This document shows positions 8,777 to 18,346 of a stretch of 64,000 nucleotides of DNA, piece after piece. Where the stretch lies: positions 310,001 to 374,000 of the forward strand of contig NZ_CANLOZ010000006.1 in NCBI RefSeq assembly GCF_947492965.1, read 5' to 3'. Positions within the stretch are counted from its first letter, which is position 1, and each line of letters starts with the position of its first letter. Both the position numbers and the translations under genes were made by a program. This DNA is from an uncultured Aquimarina sp. Lineage in GTDB: Bacteria > Bacteroidota > Bacteroidia > Flavobacteriales > Flavobacteriaceae. The notes under the pieces are model-generated. The model saw only the letters and a list, made by a program, of their open reading frames with translations, had not been told where the DNA came from and searched no databases.

Positions 8777-9346
8777 TTATATTTTATGTAAAGAATCTTC
8801 AGAAACTTCCTTGTTCATGATGATTTTGTCAATATATTTTCCCTTTTCTAGGAAAAAATTAGGCATTCGTCCAACTTCTGTAAATCCTATTTTAGTATAT
8901 AAAACTATTCCAGAAATATTAGAAGCGTATACTTCTAACCAAATCAAACGTAGGACTGGATTTTTGATAGCCCAATCCAAAACATTCTGCAAGAGTAATG
9001 TCCCAATTCCTTGATTTTGCCATTTAGTATGAATTCCCATACCAATCATAGCAGTATGTTCCATTTTTTTTCTCCAACTACCAGTAAGATCAATATTGCC
9101 TACCATATTATTATTTATCATGGCTACAAGAATAATGCTATTCTTTTCTGATAGATACTTTTTGATCATTTCTTTCTCCTGATCTGTGTCATTAGGATAT
9201 TCGTTTTCGAATAACGGCAGGGTCTCTGTGTTTTTTAAATATTGTAGTTTGAGATGTAATAGTTCTTGAGCATCATCAGGTGTGGCTTGCCTAATGGTAA
9301 TTTGATCATTGCTTTTAGTGGTATATGTTTTTGAAGCGAAACTCAA
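8777..9346 (-). CDS. GNAT family N-acetyltransferase
   Basis: 189 residues. The acetyl-CoA-binding motif A is GMGIHTKWQNQGIGTLLLQ (R/Q-x-x-G-x-G/A type), followed by the C-terminal strand IWLEVYASNISGIVLYTKIGF typical of GNAT enzymes. The start is TTG at 9346, exactly after the TAA of the upstream hemJ-like gene, and I see no usable ATG before the conserved domain, so the two are probably translationally coupled. The substrate is unknown; the closing segment resembles the RimI/phosphinothricin type. Confidence 0.82.
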   Translation of the reverse strand: MSFASKTYTTKSNDQITIRQATPDDAQELLHLKLQYLKNTETLPLFENEYPNDTDQEKEMIKKYLSEKNSIILVAMINNNMVGNIDLTGSWRKKMEHTAMIGMGIHTKWQNQGIGTLLLQNVLDWAIKNPVLRLIWLEVYASNISGIVLYTKIGFTEVGRMPNFFLEKGKYIDKIIMNKEVSEDSLHKI

Positions 9347-9898
9347 TTAAGCATTTGGATTTTTATCTCTGACTCTTTTGTAAAATTTGATCCCTAACAT
9401 TAAAAGAACGGCTAATAATAATATTCCGATAACCCCATAAATCCAATTAACGGCATCTCTTACAATAACCAAAAATATTACTGCAAAAAGAATAATAGTA
9501 GCACCTTCATTCCATAATCTCATCTGGTTAGAGGACCATTTTACGATTCCATTTTGTAGTTGTTTAAAAATCTGATGACTTTTTAGGTGGTATAACCAAA
9601 GTAAAACAACGAATCCTAATTTTACATGCATCCAGGATTCTTGTAACCATTCGGGGATAAGTATTAACAGCCAAATAGCGAATCCTGTTGCTAAAATAGC
9701 AGATGGCCAAGTAATAATATACCAAAGGCGCTTAGCCATTAGTTTTAGTTGGTTTCCTAATATTTCTTTATCTGGAGAAGGTTTTTCGGACGCCTCGATT
9801 TGATAAATAAAGATTCGTGGAATATAAAAGAGCCCTGCGAACCAGGTAATCACAAAGATTAAGTGCAGGGCTTTTATATAGTTATAATATTCTAGCAT
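9347..9898 (-). CDS. hemJ: HemJ-like protoporphyrinogen IX oxidase (UPF0093 / CopD-like)
   Basis: 183 residues with four to five membrane helices. The N-terminal signature IKALHLIFVITWFAGLFYIPR holds the invariant His12 and Arg28 of HemJ, and MHVKLGF holds Lys93, matching the second essential residue of the family. QMRLWNEGATI matches the conserved FRxxNExP region near the C-terminus. HemJ oxidises protoporphyrinogen IX to protoporphyrin IX, the step before ferrochelatase. General annotation often labels these proteins 'CopD family', but the motifs and the nearby hemH, hemACDE and hemF point to HemJ. No hemG or hemY is visible in the window, which supports this. Confidence 0.8.
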   Translation of the reverse strand: MLEYYNYIKALHLIFVITWFAGLFYIPRIFIYQIEASEKPSPDKEILGNQLKLMAKRLWYIITWPSAILATGFAIWLLILIPEWLQESWMHVKLGFVVLLWLYHLKSHQIFKQLQNGIVKWSSNQMRLWNEGATIILFAVIFLVIVRDAVNWIYGVIGILLLAVLLMLGIKFYKRVRDKNPNA

Positions 9899-9901
9899 AA
9901 A

Positions 9902-12900
9902 TTATTCTACAAATAGATAATTAAGCTGCAAGGTATTGAATTCTGTATTAAAGCTTTTTATTTCTTCAGAAATTAATTTGTCAAATAGTGTCAATTGAGT
10001 TTCTATCTCTTTAGTTAATTCATTTTTTACAGCAATATCTTGTGCTGTCGGACCAAAATCTCCCATTCCTACCAGAGAGTTTAGATGACCAAGCTTGTTA
10101 GTTAATTTTATTGGGAAATTCAATGGATCTTGACCACTTCTATTTTTAGTTTGGTATAGTGCTTTTTCAATTTCTCCAAATTGTTTTTGTAGATCTTTAG
10201 CTTTAGTTACCAAATCTTTTGTTTTCTCATCATCTTTATATTGTTTGGAGAATGATTTAAGCTGAGTGTTGATCTTTCTAATCTTTTTAATAGATTGATG
10301 TGCTTTATCCACGGTTTTATTTACATCTGTAATAAAATCAAACTGTTGTTGCATTTGCTGTGGTGTAGCTTCTGCTCTAGGATCTGCTAAAATGGTAAAG
10401 GGTTGCGAATTCTCTTTTCCATTAACATTTAGGCTTACCTTATAGGTTCCGGGGACAGCTTTTGGACCGTCTAGACTTGCCCACCATAAGATCATCCCTT
10501 TCAACTTTTCTGCTCCTTTACCGCGCATATTCCAGTTAAATTGATTAGCTCCTTTTTCTAAATCTTTTAACTGGTGCTTTTTCTCTTTGGCACTAGTACT
10601 AAACGAAGCGATAGTATCTCCTTTGGTATTAAAATAAGTTAATGAAACCGTGTCTTTCTTCTTATCAAACTTTTTCAGGTTGAAATAGGTGATAACTCCA
10701 CTAGGATGATTGGTTCCTTCGGTTTTAGAATCTTTGAAACTACCACCACGCATTCTGTAGGTGTCTTTTGGTTTAAATAAAGTGTAGTTTTCCGTTGCTA
10801 TGGTATTATTTAATTGATGAAGAACTGTTAAATCATCAATAATCCAAAGGCTTCTTCCTTGGGTAGCTACTACCAAGTTATTGTCTTTTATGGCTAAATC
10901 AGTTATAGGAACAATAGGAAGGTTTAGTTGAAAAGATTTCCAGTTAGCTCCGTCATTGAATGAAATATACATTCCAGTCTCTGTACCTGCATATAATAAT
11001 CCTTTTCTTTTTGGATCTGCTCGGAGTACTCTGGTAAAATGTTCACTAGGAATTCCTGTTGTGATTTTTGTCCATGATTGTCCATAATTTGTTGTTTTAT
11101 ATAAATATGGAGCAAAGTCACCAGACTTATATCGTGTACCTGCAATGTAGCAAGTGCCTTCATCAAAAGCACTAGGTTCAATACTATTGATCATCATCCA
11201 TTCTGGCATTCCTTTCGGAGTTACGTTACTCCAGTTCTTTCCTCCATCTTTACTTACATGAACTAATCCGTCATCACTACCTGTCCATAACAATCCTTCT
11301 TTCAAAGGACTTTCTGCGGCAGCAAAAATAGTACAGTAGTATTCCACCGAAGTGTTATCTTGTGTAATAGGACCTCCAGAAGACTTCAGTTTACTAGGGT
11401 CATTTCTTGTAAGGTCTGGACTGATAACTTCCCAACTTTGTCCTTCGTTTTCAGTGACATGAACCTGATTAGAGAAGGTATACAATCTATTTGGGTTGTG
11501 TTTTGAGAACATAATAGGGAAATTCCATTGAAAACGATATTTCATATCTTCTGCTCCATGTCCCATAGGGTTATCCGGCCATACACTGATGGATCGTACA
11601 GTTTCGGTTTTGTGATTTACTCTGGTAAGGAATCCATCATAGCTACCGCCATAAACGATATCATTATTCTTTGGATCTACAGCAATATGCGCGGATTCTC
11701 CACCAGCAGTGGACTCCCAATCATCTTCTGAAATGGACCATCCTGTACTTCTGTGATTAATTCGTATAGTGGAATTGTCTTGTTGTGCAGCGTATATTCG
11801 ATATGGGAAACTATTATCTGTAGTTACTCTATAGAATTGTGATGTTGGTTGATTATGATAAGTACTCCAGGTTTCTCCACCATCATAAGTAATCTGGGCA
11901 CCACCATCATCACCTATGACCATTCGTTTAGGGTTTTCTGGAGCTATCCAAAGATCATGGTGATCTCCATGTGGAGCTCTAAAACTACTGAAGTTTTTAC
12001 CGCCATCTTTACTTTTGTGATAAGAAACATTTACCACATATACTACATCTTTATCTTTAGGATCTGCATAAATCCTAGTGTAATACCAAGCACGCTGACG
12101 AAGACTACGATCGCTATTTAAAAGGTTCCAGGTTTCACCACCGTCATCACTTCTATACACTCCACCCTTTTCTTTATTTTCTACAATGGCCCAAACTCTT
12201 TCGCTGTTCACTGGAGAAACAGTAACACCAATAATACCAAGAGTGTCTTTAGCAAAACCTTTATTTTTCGAAATTTCCTTCCATGTTTTACCGCTATCTG
12301 TACTTTTCCATAAGGCAGATCCATCTCCACCAGAACTTAAACTGTAAGGTGTTCTTCTGGCGTTCCAAGTAGAAGCATATAAGATTCTAGGGTTGTTAGG
12401 GTCTAAAGTTAAATCAACCGCACCAGCATCTTGATTCGAAAAAAGTACTTTGTTCCATGTTTTACCACCATCTATACTTTTGTAAACACCTCGATTTTGT
12501 GTTGGTTTGTAGATGTTTCCTAAAACACCCGCGTATACAATATCTGGATTGGTTGGATGAATAGCAATTCTAGGAATATGTCTACTTTTTGGCAAACCTG
12601 ATTGAGTCCATGTTTTACCAGCATCAACACTTTTCCATACACCATATCCTGAAGATACATTTCCTCTAAGTGTTTTTTCGCCACCACCGACGTAGATTAC
12701 ATTTGGGTCACTTTTAGATACTGAAATAGAACCAACAGAACCTCCAAAAAAGCCATCAGATATATTTTCCCAGGTTCTTCCACCATCGGTAGTTTTCCAA
12801 ACACCACCTCCAGTGGCGCCAAAATAAAATAAATTAGGTTTTCCAGGAACTCCTGTTACTGCAGCACTTCTACCTCCTCGAAAAGGCCCTACTAATCGAT

Positions 12901-13009
12901 ATTCTAAGGCGTCATAAAGTTCTTCTTTATACGTTTGTGCATTTACCAATGAAAAATTGCCTATTACAAAAAATGTAATAAGAGTGAGTTTGATGATTCT
13001 TGAGTACAT
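9902..13009 (-). CDS. Large secreted BNR/Asp-box (sortilin VPS10-like) repeat protein
   Basis: 1035 residues with signal peptide LITFFVIGNFSLVNAQ. From about residue 40 to 720 there are roughly eleven Asp-box-like repeats of the form S-x-D-G-G-x-T-W (TTDGGRTW, SIDGGKTW, STDSGKTW, SDDGGETW, TYDGGETW, SKDGGKNW and others), enough for one or two large beta-propellers. The C-terminal 300 residues form a fibronectin-like part and a helical tail (QKFGEIEKALYQTKNRS). Proteins of this type are often labelled glycosyl hydrolase, but no catalytic residues can be assigned by eye. It starts 3 bp upstream of the hemJ-like gene and may share its transcript. It is probably periplasmic or surface-located. 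Confidence 0.85.
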   Translation of the reverse strand: MYSRIIKLTLITFFVIGNFSLVNAQTYKEELYDALEYRLVGPFRGGRSAAVTGVPGKPNLFYFGATGGGVWKTTDGGRTWENISDGFFGGSVGSISVSKSDPNVIYVGGGEKTLRGNVSSGYGVWKSVDAGKTWTQSGLPKSRHIPRIAIHPTNPDIVYAGVLGNIYKPTQNRGVYKSIDGGKTWNKVLFSNQDAGAVDLTLDPNNPRILYASTWNARRTPYSLSSGGDGSALWKSTDSGKTWKEISKNKGFAKDTLGIIGVTVSPVNSERVWAIVENKEKGGVYRSDDGGETWNLLNSDRSLRQRAWYYTRIYADPKDKDVVYVVNVSYHKSKDGGKNFSSFRAPHGDHHDLWIAPENPKRMVIGDDGGAQITYDGGETWSTYHNQPTSQFYRVTTDNSFPYRIYAAQQDNSTIRINHRSTGWSISEDDWESTAGGESAHIAVDPKNNDIVYGGSYDGFLTRVNHKTETVRSISVWPDNPMGHGAEDMKYRFQWNFPIMFSKHNPNRLYTFSNQVHVTENEGQSWEVISPDLTRNDPSKLKSSGGPITQDNTSVEYYCTIFAAAESPLKEGLLWTGSDDGLVHVSKDGGKNWSNVTPKGMPEWMMINSIEPSAFDEGTCYIAGTRYKSGDFAPYLYKTTNYGQSWTKITTGIPSEHFTRVLRADPKRKGLLYAGTETGMYISFNDGANWKSFQLNLPIVPITDLAIKDNNLVVATQGRSLWIIDDLTVLHQLNNTIATENYTLFKPKDTYRMRGGSFKDSKTEGTNHPSGVITYFNLKKFDKKKDTVSLTYFNTKGDTIASFSTSAKEKKHQLKDLEKGANQFNWNMRGKGAEKLKGMILWWASLDGPKAVPGTYKVSLNVNGKENSQPFTILADPRAEATPQQMQQQFDFITDVNKTVDKAHQSIKKIRKINTQLKSFSKQYKDDEKTKDLVTKAKDLQKQFGEIEKALYQTKNRSGQDPLNFPIKLTNKLGHLNSLVGMGDFGPTAQDIAVKNELTKEIETQLTLFDKLISEEIKSFNTEFNTLQLNYLFVE

Positions 13010-13167
13010 TCAGTTGAGTTTATAGTTTACGCCTAGATGTTGATTGATCACAGTGTAGATTTGATGGTCTACTAAAATCAGGAATAAAAGCGTATTGAAA
13101 AAGATTTTCACGTAATTTTAACCTTAGTCTACTGGTTAAGATGAAATCGTGTTACAAGAATAATAGA

Positions 13168-14556
13168 CTATGCGCCTTTTGGAAGAACTAGTGTTTTTCT
13201 AACTTCTCTGTTTAGATAATAACCGGTAAGTATAGTGGATAATACATCCGCAATTGGAAAAGCAATCCATACACCTAGAACACCAAGAAAAGGAGGTAGC
13301 ATTAAGATAAGTGGGATCAGAAAAAAACCTTGTTTTGTTAAGCTCAACAATAAAGCAGGAACTACTTTTCCAATAGATTGGAAATAAGCGGAACCAATTA
13401 ACTGTACAATAATCACAGGTGTAGCCAAAAACACAATTCTTAGGGCTGACGGCGTTCGCTGAAGAATTTCCTTGTTATTAGCAAGTGTTTCAGGATCCAA
13501 AGAAGTTTTAGTACTTACGAAAATAGAAATGAATTGGTGTGGAAACACCATTATTATTAGAAATATTATGATAGCTAATATTCCTCCATACGTAATAGAT
13601 GTATTGATAGATTCTCGAACTCTCTGAAACTTTTCTGCACCATAATTGTATCCGGCAATAGGCATAAAACCTTGATTTACTCCAATAACTGGAAAAAGTG
13701 CAAACATCAATACTGTTCTTATGATACCGTAAGAAGCAATGTCTAATTCATCACCATAATTTCCTAAAACGTTATTAAGTAAAATCCCTAATACCGCAAT
13801 AGTACCTTGTCTGGCGAGGGTAACAAAACTAAGTCCACTAATTTCGTTTACAATAGATTTTTTTAGCTTAATACATTCTGCATTAAGAGGCAATTCACTT
13901 TTTACGATAAAAAACCACAAAATGAAACCAAAGCAAATCGCATAGCTTATAAAAGTAGCCCAAGCTGCACCTTCCATTCCGTATCCCATAACATTAATGA
14001 GAATGTAGTCTAGAAAAATATTACCAATAGCGGGTAATATCATTGCTACCATTGCAAATGTAGGTTTTCCTTCTGCTCGGATTACATTATTACCCATCAT
14101 CGACATAGAAAGCATTACAATGCCATAGAGTACTATTCTGTAATAAATAAGTGCATAATCTTTAAAGGATTCTTCTGCGCCCAAAAAACCTATAAAAAAA
14201 TCTTGAAAAATTAATCCAATTAAAGCTAATGAACCAGATATTAAAAAAGTTAAGGTGGTTTGATTTCCAAAGACACGTAGCGCTTTATCTCTGTCTCCAG
14301 ACCCTAATGCTCTTGATAAGACTGAACTCCCCCCAATTCCAATAGCTAATCCAATAGCACCAATAAAAAAGGTAAAAGGAATAACCACTTGAACAGCAGA
14401 AATTGCAAGACCACCAATCCAGTTACCTAAAAAAGCAGTGTCTACAATCATATTTAAAGACATTACCAGTATCCCAATAGAGGCTGGTACTGCCTGCTGA
14501 ATAAGAAGTTTTCCAATGGGTTTAGTTCCTAAAGCTTCAGAGCTTATTCTCGCCAT
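13168..14556 (-). CDS. MATE family efflux transporter
   Basis: 462 residues and about twelve hydrophobic helices in two similar halves. The family pattern is clear at the start (IGKLLIQQAVPASIGILVMSLNMIVDTAFLG) and at ALGSGDRDKALR, and later at GVNQGFMPIAGYNYGA. MATE proteins export cationic compounds using Na+ or H+ gradients. The start codon lies 3 bp after the hemH stop, so it is co-transcribed with ferrochelatase. The substrate is unknown. A role in exporting porphyrin or a toxic intermediate is a guess from position only. Confidence 0.9.
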   Translation of the reverse strand: MARISSEALGTKPIGKLLIQQAVPASIGILVMSLNMIVDTAFLGNWIGGLAISAVQVVIPFTFFIGAIGLAIGIGGSSVLSRALGSGDRDKALRVFGNQTTLTFLISGSLALIGLIFQDFFIGFLGAEESFKDYALIYYRIVLYGIVMLSMSMMGNNVIRAEGKPTFAMVAMILPAIGNIFLDYILINVMGYGMEGAAWATFISYAICFGFILWFFIVKSELPLNAECIKLKKSIVNEISGLSFVTLARQGTIAVLGILLNNVLGNYGDELDIASYGIIRTVLMFALFPVIGVNQGFMPIAGYNYGAEKFQRVRESINTSITYGGILAIIIFLIIMVFPHQFISIFVSTKTSLDPETLANNKEILQRTPSALRIVFLATPVIIVQLIGSAYFQSIGKVVPALLLSLTKQGFFLIPLILMLPPFLGVLGVWIAFPIADVLSTILTGYYLNREVRKTLVLPKGA

Positions 14557-14559
14557 TCT

Positions 14560-15594
14560 TTATACAGGAATTTTTTCTCCAATCCATTCGTTCACCCAAT
14601 TTCCAAGTACATCTGCCCAATCGTCTCGATCATTTAAACAAGGAATTGTGGTAAATTCTTTTCCGCCAACTTCATGGAAAATTTCTTCTCCTTCCATGGC
14701 AATTTCTTCTAATGTTTCCAGACAATCCGATACGAAAGCAGGAGTAACAATAGCCATTTTTTTAAGACCTTCTTTCCCCATTCTTTCTATGGTTCTATCT
14801 GTATACGGTTGTAACCAGGGATCAAAACCTAATCTGGATTGAAATGTAGTAGAGTAGGTGCCATTTTTTAATCCTAATTTTTTAGCAACCTGAACCGTAG
14901 TCATTTCACATTGATGACGGTAACAGAATTCATGTTGTACAGACCCCTTCTTAAAACAACATTTGCCATCCATTTTACAATTTCCGTTGCTAATATCGCT
15001 TTTTCGGATATGTCTTTCTGGAACACCATGATAACTAAATAAAAGGTGGTCATATTCAACACCTTCTAAATGTTCTGAAATACTGTTTGATAGTACATCT
15101 ATATATTCCTTTTTATCATAAAAAGCAGGAATATCAGATATTTTCATATGAGGAAAATGCTCTTTTCTTAATTCTTCGGCAAGTACCAAAATTGTTTCTG
15201 TAGTTGCCATTGCAAATTGAGGATATAACGGTACAATAAGTACTTCATCGACACCTTTATCATGTAATTCTTGTAATCCTTTATGGATGCTCATGGAACC
15301 ATATCGCATTGCCAATCCAACGGGGACATTGGTTCTTTCGGCTACTTTTTTCTGTAATCTTTCAGAAAGAACTATTAGAGGAGAACCCTCTTCCCACCAT
15401 ATTTTTTTGTAAGCAGCTGCGGATTTTTTAGGACGTGTATTTAGAATAATACCTTTTACCAATAATGTTCTAGCCCATAAAGGAACGTCAATAACTCTAG
15501 GATCCATCAAAAATTCTCCAAGATATTTCTTTACATCCTTGGGATCTGTACTGTCAGGAGATCCTAAATTAACAAGAAGTACACCTTTGCTCAT
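14560..15594 (-). CDS. hemH: Ferrochelatase with a cysteine-rich insert
   Basis: 344 residues. HemH inserts Fe2+ into protoporphyrin IX, the last step to protohaem. The start GVLLVNLGSPDS, FSYHGVPERH (catalytic His189), FQSRLGFDPWLQPYTD and CLETLEEIAMEG (catalytic Glu) are all typical. Between the catalytic His and the next conserved segment there is an insert with five cysteines (C206, C212, C213, C224, C229), ending CYRHQCEMTT. Some ferrochelatases carry a [2Fe-2S] cluster on cysteines; whether these five bind metal is inference. MATE follows immediately. Confidence 0.95.
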   Translation of the reverse strand: MSKGVLLVNLGSPDSTDPKDVKKYLGEFLMDPRVIDVPLWARTLLVKGIILNTRPKKSAAAYKKIWWEEGSPLIVLSERLQKKVAERTNVPVGLAMRYGSMSIHKGLQELHDKGVDEVLIVPLYPQFAMATTETILVLAEELRKEHFPHMKISDIPAFYDKKEYIDVLSNSISEHLEGVEYDHLLFSYHGVPERHIRKSDISNGNCKMDGKCCFKKGSVQHEFCYRHQCEMTTVQVAKKLGLKNGTYSTTFQSRLGFDPWLQPYTDRTIERMGKEGLKKMAIVTPAFVSDCLETLEEIAMEGEEIFHEVGGKEFTTIPCLNDRDDWADVLGNWVNEWIGEKIPV

Positions 15595-15821
15595 AGTTTA
15601 TCTTTTTCGAAACGTAAAAATACAAACTATTCAATGGATAGATCATAAAATTATAATAAGACTTAGTGATCTAATAATTGATAATAACAATTTTATTAAT
15701 AATTCTTGGAATTCGTTTTTAGATTAGTTCTTAAAACAATATACAGACAAGTTAAAATGTTTTAAACTAAAAGTTCTCAGATAATATTTTCTTATTTTTA
15801 TAAGATCAAAAAAGCATTGAA

Positions 15822-15995
15822 ATGAAACGTATTATTGTAGACGTAGAAAACGAAAAGTTACCTTTTATTATAGAATTGTTAGAACATTTTGAATTTGTTT
15901 CTGTTTTAGCTGATCCAGATGGAGATGATAGAGGAATGTATGACTCTATTGTTTCTTTACAGAAAGGGGAAGGAATTCCAATGAAAGAATCTTAA
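15822..15995 (+). CDS. Small 57-residue protein, unknown
   Basis: An ATG-initiated frame of 57 residues, MKRIIVDVENEKLPFIIEL at the start, then LLEHFEFVSVLADPDG, ending EGIPMKES. The composition is protein-like (amphipathic strand, helix, acidic loop) and resembles short Bacteroidota proteins of antitoxin-like type that begin MK-I/V-x-V-x-D/E and continue KLPFFxELIxxLxFV. No toxin gene is beside it. It converges on the AraC gene with only 10 bp between the stops. Codon choice is like its neighbours. Reality as a gene is likely; function unknown. Confidence 0.6.
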   Translation: MKRIIVDVENEKLPFIIELLEHFEFVSVLADPDGDDRGMYDSIVSLQKGEGIPMKES

Positions 15996-16005
15996 AATTC
16001 TGTAT

Positions 16006-16896
16006 TTAGCTTAGATTCATCACGTACTTTTTAGGAGTGGTGCCAAATTTCTTTTTAAAAGCTGCTATAAAATGGCTTGCCGTGCTATATCCTACCTTTA
16101 GGCCAACTTCATTTACATTATGACTTCCAGTTGCTAATAACTGGCGAGCTACCTCCATTTTATAATCGAAAAGAAAGGTATATACTGGTTCACCATAGAT
16201 TTGCTTAAAACCATCTTTGAGCTTACCCAATGGTAGTCCAATTTCTTTTGATAATTCTTGAAGAGTTGGTGGCTCAGCCATTCTGGAAATAATTATTTCT
16301 TTAGCCTGTTTTATTTTAAGCACATTTTCTTCATCCACTAGAAAAGGACACTGGTCAATATCTGCATCTTCAGGTTTGTTGAAATAAAGGCTCAGTAATT
16401 CATACGATTTTCCTTTAAAATATAGGAGTTTAATAGAACGGTGTAGATTGTAATTTAGAATTTGATTTAAAATAACGGTCATAGAAGGAGAAATATCGGC
16501 ATCCGTGTAGTATTTTTTATCACGATTACCTTCTCCTAAAAATGGAATATAATCTGCTTCTTTAGAAAAGAGAGAATGAAATTTTTTAATTGAAATTAAT
16601 AATGAAATAAGAGATGAATCCTTTTCCATTTCCAGATTCATAGGCAAGTCTCTCTGCGGATTATATAATAGGAGCGATTTTTTATCTGGTAAAGGTATCG
16701 AATAGCTCCCGTTATTAAAGTTAAACTTGGTGTTACCTTTTACACAGAAGTGAAATTGAATGTAGCTACTATTAATATCTCGTATAATCCTTTGACTATC
16801 ATTAGTTTCGTTTTGGAACTTAAGTATAAAGAAACCATCCTCGATCATGGTTTCTTCCATTATGCCTGGAGCGTTATTTTTTAACTGTATTTCCAT
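16006..16896 (-). CDS. AraC family transcriptional regulator
   Basis: 296 residues. The C-terminal 100 residues are the double helix-turn-helix domain, ending KVGYSTASHFIAAFKKKFGTTPKKYV, with helix 1 around PPTLQELSKEIGLPLGKLKDGF. The N-terminal part (about 1-190) is a cupin-like sensor region without a clear ligand motif. It is divergent from hemA with about 200 bp between the starts, so it is a good candidate regulator of the haem operon and of itself. In Flavobacteriaceae an AraC gene beside hemA is a recurring arrangement, as I recall it. Target and ligand are inferred, not shown. Confidence 0.88.
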   Translation of the reverse strand: MEIQLKNNAPGIMEETMIEDGFFILKFQNETNDSQRIIRDINSSYIQFHFCVKGNTKFNFNNGSYSIPLPDKKSLLLYNPQRDLPMNLEMEKDSSLISLLISIKKFHSLFSKEADYIPFLGEGNRDKKYYTDADISPSMTVILNQILNYNLHRSIKLLYFKGKSYELLSLYFNKPEDADIDQCPFLVDEENVLKIKQAKEIIISRMAEPPTLQELSKEIGLPLGKLKDGFKQIYGEPVYTFLFDYKMEVARQLLATGSHNVNEVGLKVGYSTASHFIAAFKKKFGTTPKKYVMNLS

Positions 16897-17063
16897 CTTC
16901 TATGTGGTATTTATTTAGAATAAATCTAAATTGATATTTTTGAAATCTATGGTAGCTATACAAAAATAAGTGTTTTTACGTGATTTTGACTATTTAAAGA
17001 GATAAACAACGCATTTCGATACTTTAAAACCTTTAAGCGTTATTTTTTAAACTAGATGTGGGA

Positions 17064-17071
17064 TATTTTTG
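17064..17071 (+). promoter_or_regulatory. Candidate Bacteroidota -7 element for hemA
   Basis: TATTTTTG matches the Bacteroidota sigma-ABfr -7 consensus TAnnTTTG exactly and lies 25 bp before the hemA ATG. The expected TTG at -33 is not convincing, so this is a half-site call. A second exact TATTTTTG on the minus strand (16961-16968) could serve the AraC gene. Confidence 0.35.
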
Positions 17072-17095
17072 CTACGGAAAAATTGAGACGGCCCA

Positions 17096-18346
17096 ATGGA
17101 ACCTCACCTACGTACAAAAGGATCACATTTTTATGCAATTGGTCTCAGCTATAAAAAGGCTGATGCTGAGGTGCGTGGTCATTTTAGTCTTAATGATGAG
17201 GCAAAAAGTCTAGTTCTTCAAGAAGCAAAAGACCACGGTATCGAAGGTCTTTTGGTAATGTCTACTTGTAATCGTACAGAGCTGTATGGTTTTGCACAAC
17301 ATCCTTTTCAGTTAATAAAGCTTTTATGTAAACATACTGTTGGAACTGTAGAAGAGTTTGAACAGGTTGCTTATGTTCATAAAAATAGCAAAGCTGTACA
17401 TCATCTTTTTAGAGTAGGAACAGGTTTGGATAGCCAGATTTTAGGTGATTTTGAAATTATCGGACAATTAAAATCCGGATTTCGAACATCTAAAAGGATA
17501 CAGATGATTAATCCGTTTTTAGAGCGTTTGACCAATGCGGTAATTCAAGCAAGTAAAAGGATTAAAAATGAAACTGAAATATCCAGTGGCGCTACTTCTG
17601 TAAGTTTTGCAGCAGTACAATATATTTTAGCTAGAGTTCCTTATGTCTCTGACAAAAACATATTACTTTTTGGAACAGGAAAAATAGGAAGAAACACTTG
17701 TGAAAATTTAGTAAAACATACTAAAAATGATCACATTGTATTGATAAATAGAACAAGGGACAAAGCCGAAAAAGTAGCAGGAAAATTTAATCTTATTGTA
17801 AAAGATTATGAAACACTCAAAGATGAGGTGAACAAAGCGGATGTTCTAATTGTGGCTACTGGAGCTCAGCAACCTACGATTACCAAGGAAATTATTAACA
17901 CGGATAAGCCTTTGTTGATTTTAGACTTATCAGTTCCAAAAAATGTTCATTCTAACGTATCTGAATTTCCAAATGTTACTTTAGTGCACATGGATGATTT
18001 ATCGAAAATCACAGATGATACCTTACAGCGAAGAAGAGTTCATATACCGAAAGCAGAGGTTATTATAGAAGAAGTAAAGTCGGAATTTGATAGTTGGTTA
18101 GAAACTAGAAAATTTGCTCCTACTATTAAAGCCTTAAGAAATAAACTAGCCTCATTTAAGGATGCTGAAATCAATTTACAGCGTAAAAAAATGGCAGATT
18201 TTAACGAAGAGCAAGCAACGATCATTAGTGATCGCATCATACAAAAAATAACGAATCATTTTGCTAGTCATCTCAAAGATGAAAACACTGCTTCTGAGGA
18301 AAGTATTGAATTGATTCAGAAAGTATTCCAAATACAAAATAAATAG
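17096..18346 (+). CDS. hemA: Glutamyl-tRNA reductase
   Basis: 416 residues. HemA reduces glutamyl-tRNA(Glu) to glutamate-1-semialdehyde with NADPH, the committed step of C5-pathway haem synthesis. The catalytic cysteine is in MSTCNRTELYGF (Cys58). GQLKSGFRTSK is the substrate-domain signature and LLFGTGKIGRNTCENL the NADPH-binding loop. The C-terminal helical dimerisation domain is present. It is first in a very tight run: its TAG overlaps the GTG start of hemC by one base (TAGTG). An AraC regulator is divergent. Confidence 0.97.
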   Translation: MEPHLRTKGSHFYAIGLSYKKADAEVRGHFSLNDEAKSLVLQEAKDHGIEGLLVMSTCNRTELYGFAQHPFQLIKLLCKHTVGTVEEFEQVAYVHKNSKAVHHLFRVGTGLDSQILGDFEIIGQLKSGFRTSKRIQMINPFLERLTNAVIQASKRIKNETEISSGATSVSFAAVQYILARVPYVSDKNILLFGTGKIGRNTCENLVKHTKNDHIVLINRTRDKAEKVAGKFNLIVKDYETLKDEVNKADVLIVATGAQQPTITKEIINTDKPLLILDLSVPKNVHSNVSEFPNVTLVHMDDLSKITDDTLQRRRVHIPKAEVIIEEVKSEFDSWLETRKFAPTIKALRNKLASFKDAEINLQRKKMADFNEEQATIISDRIIQKITNHFASHLKDENTASEESIELIQKVFQIQNK

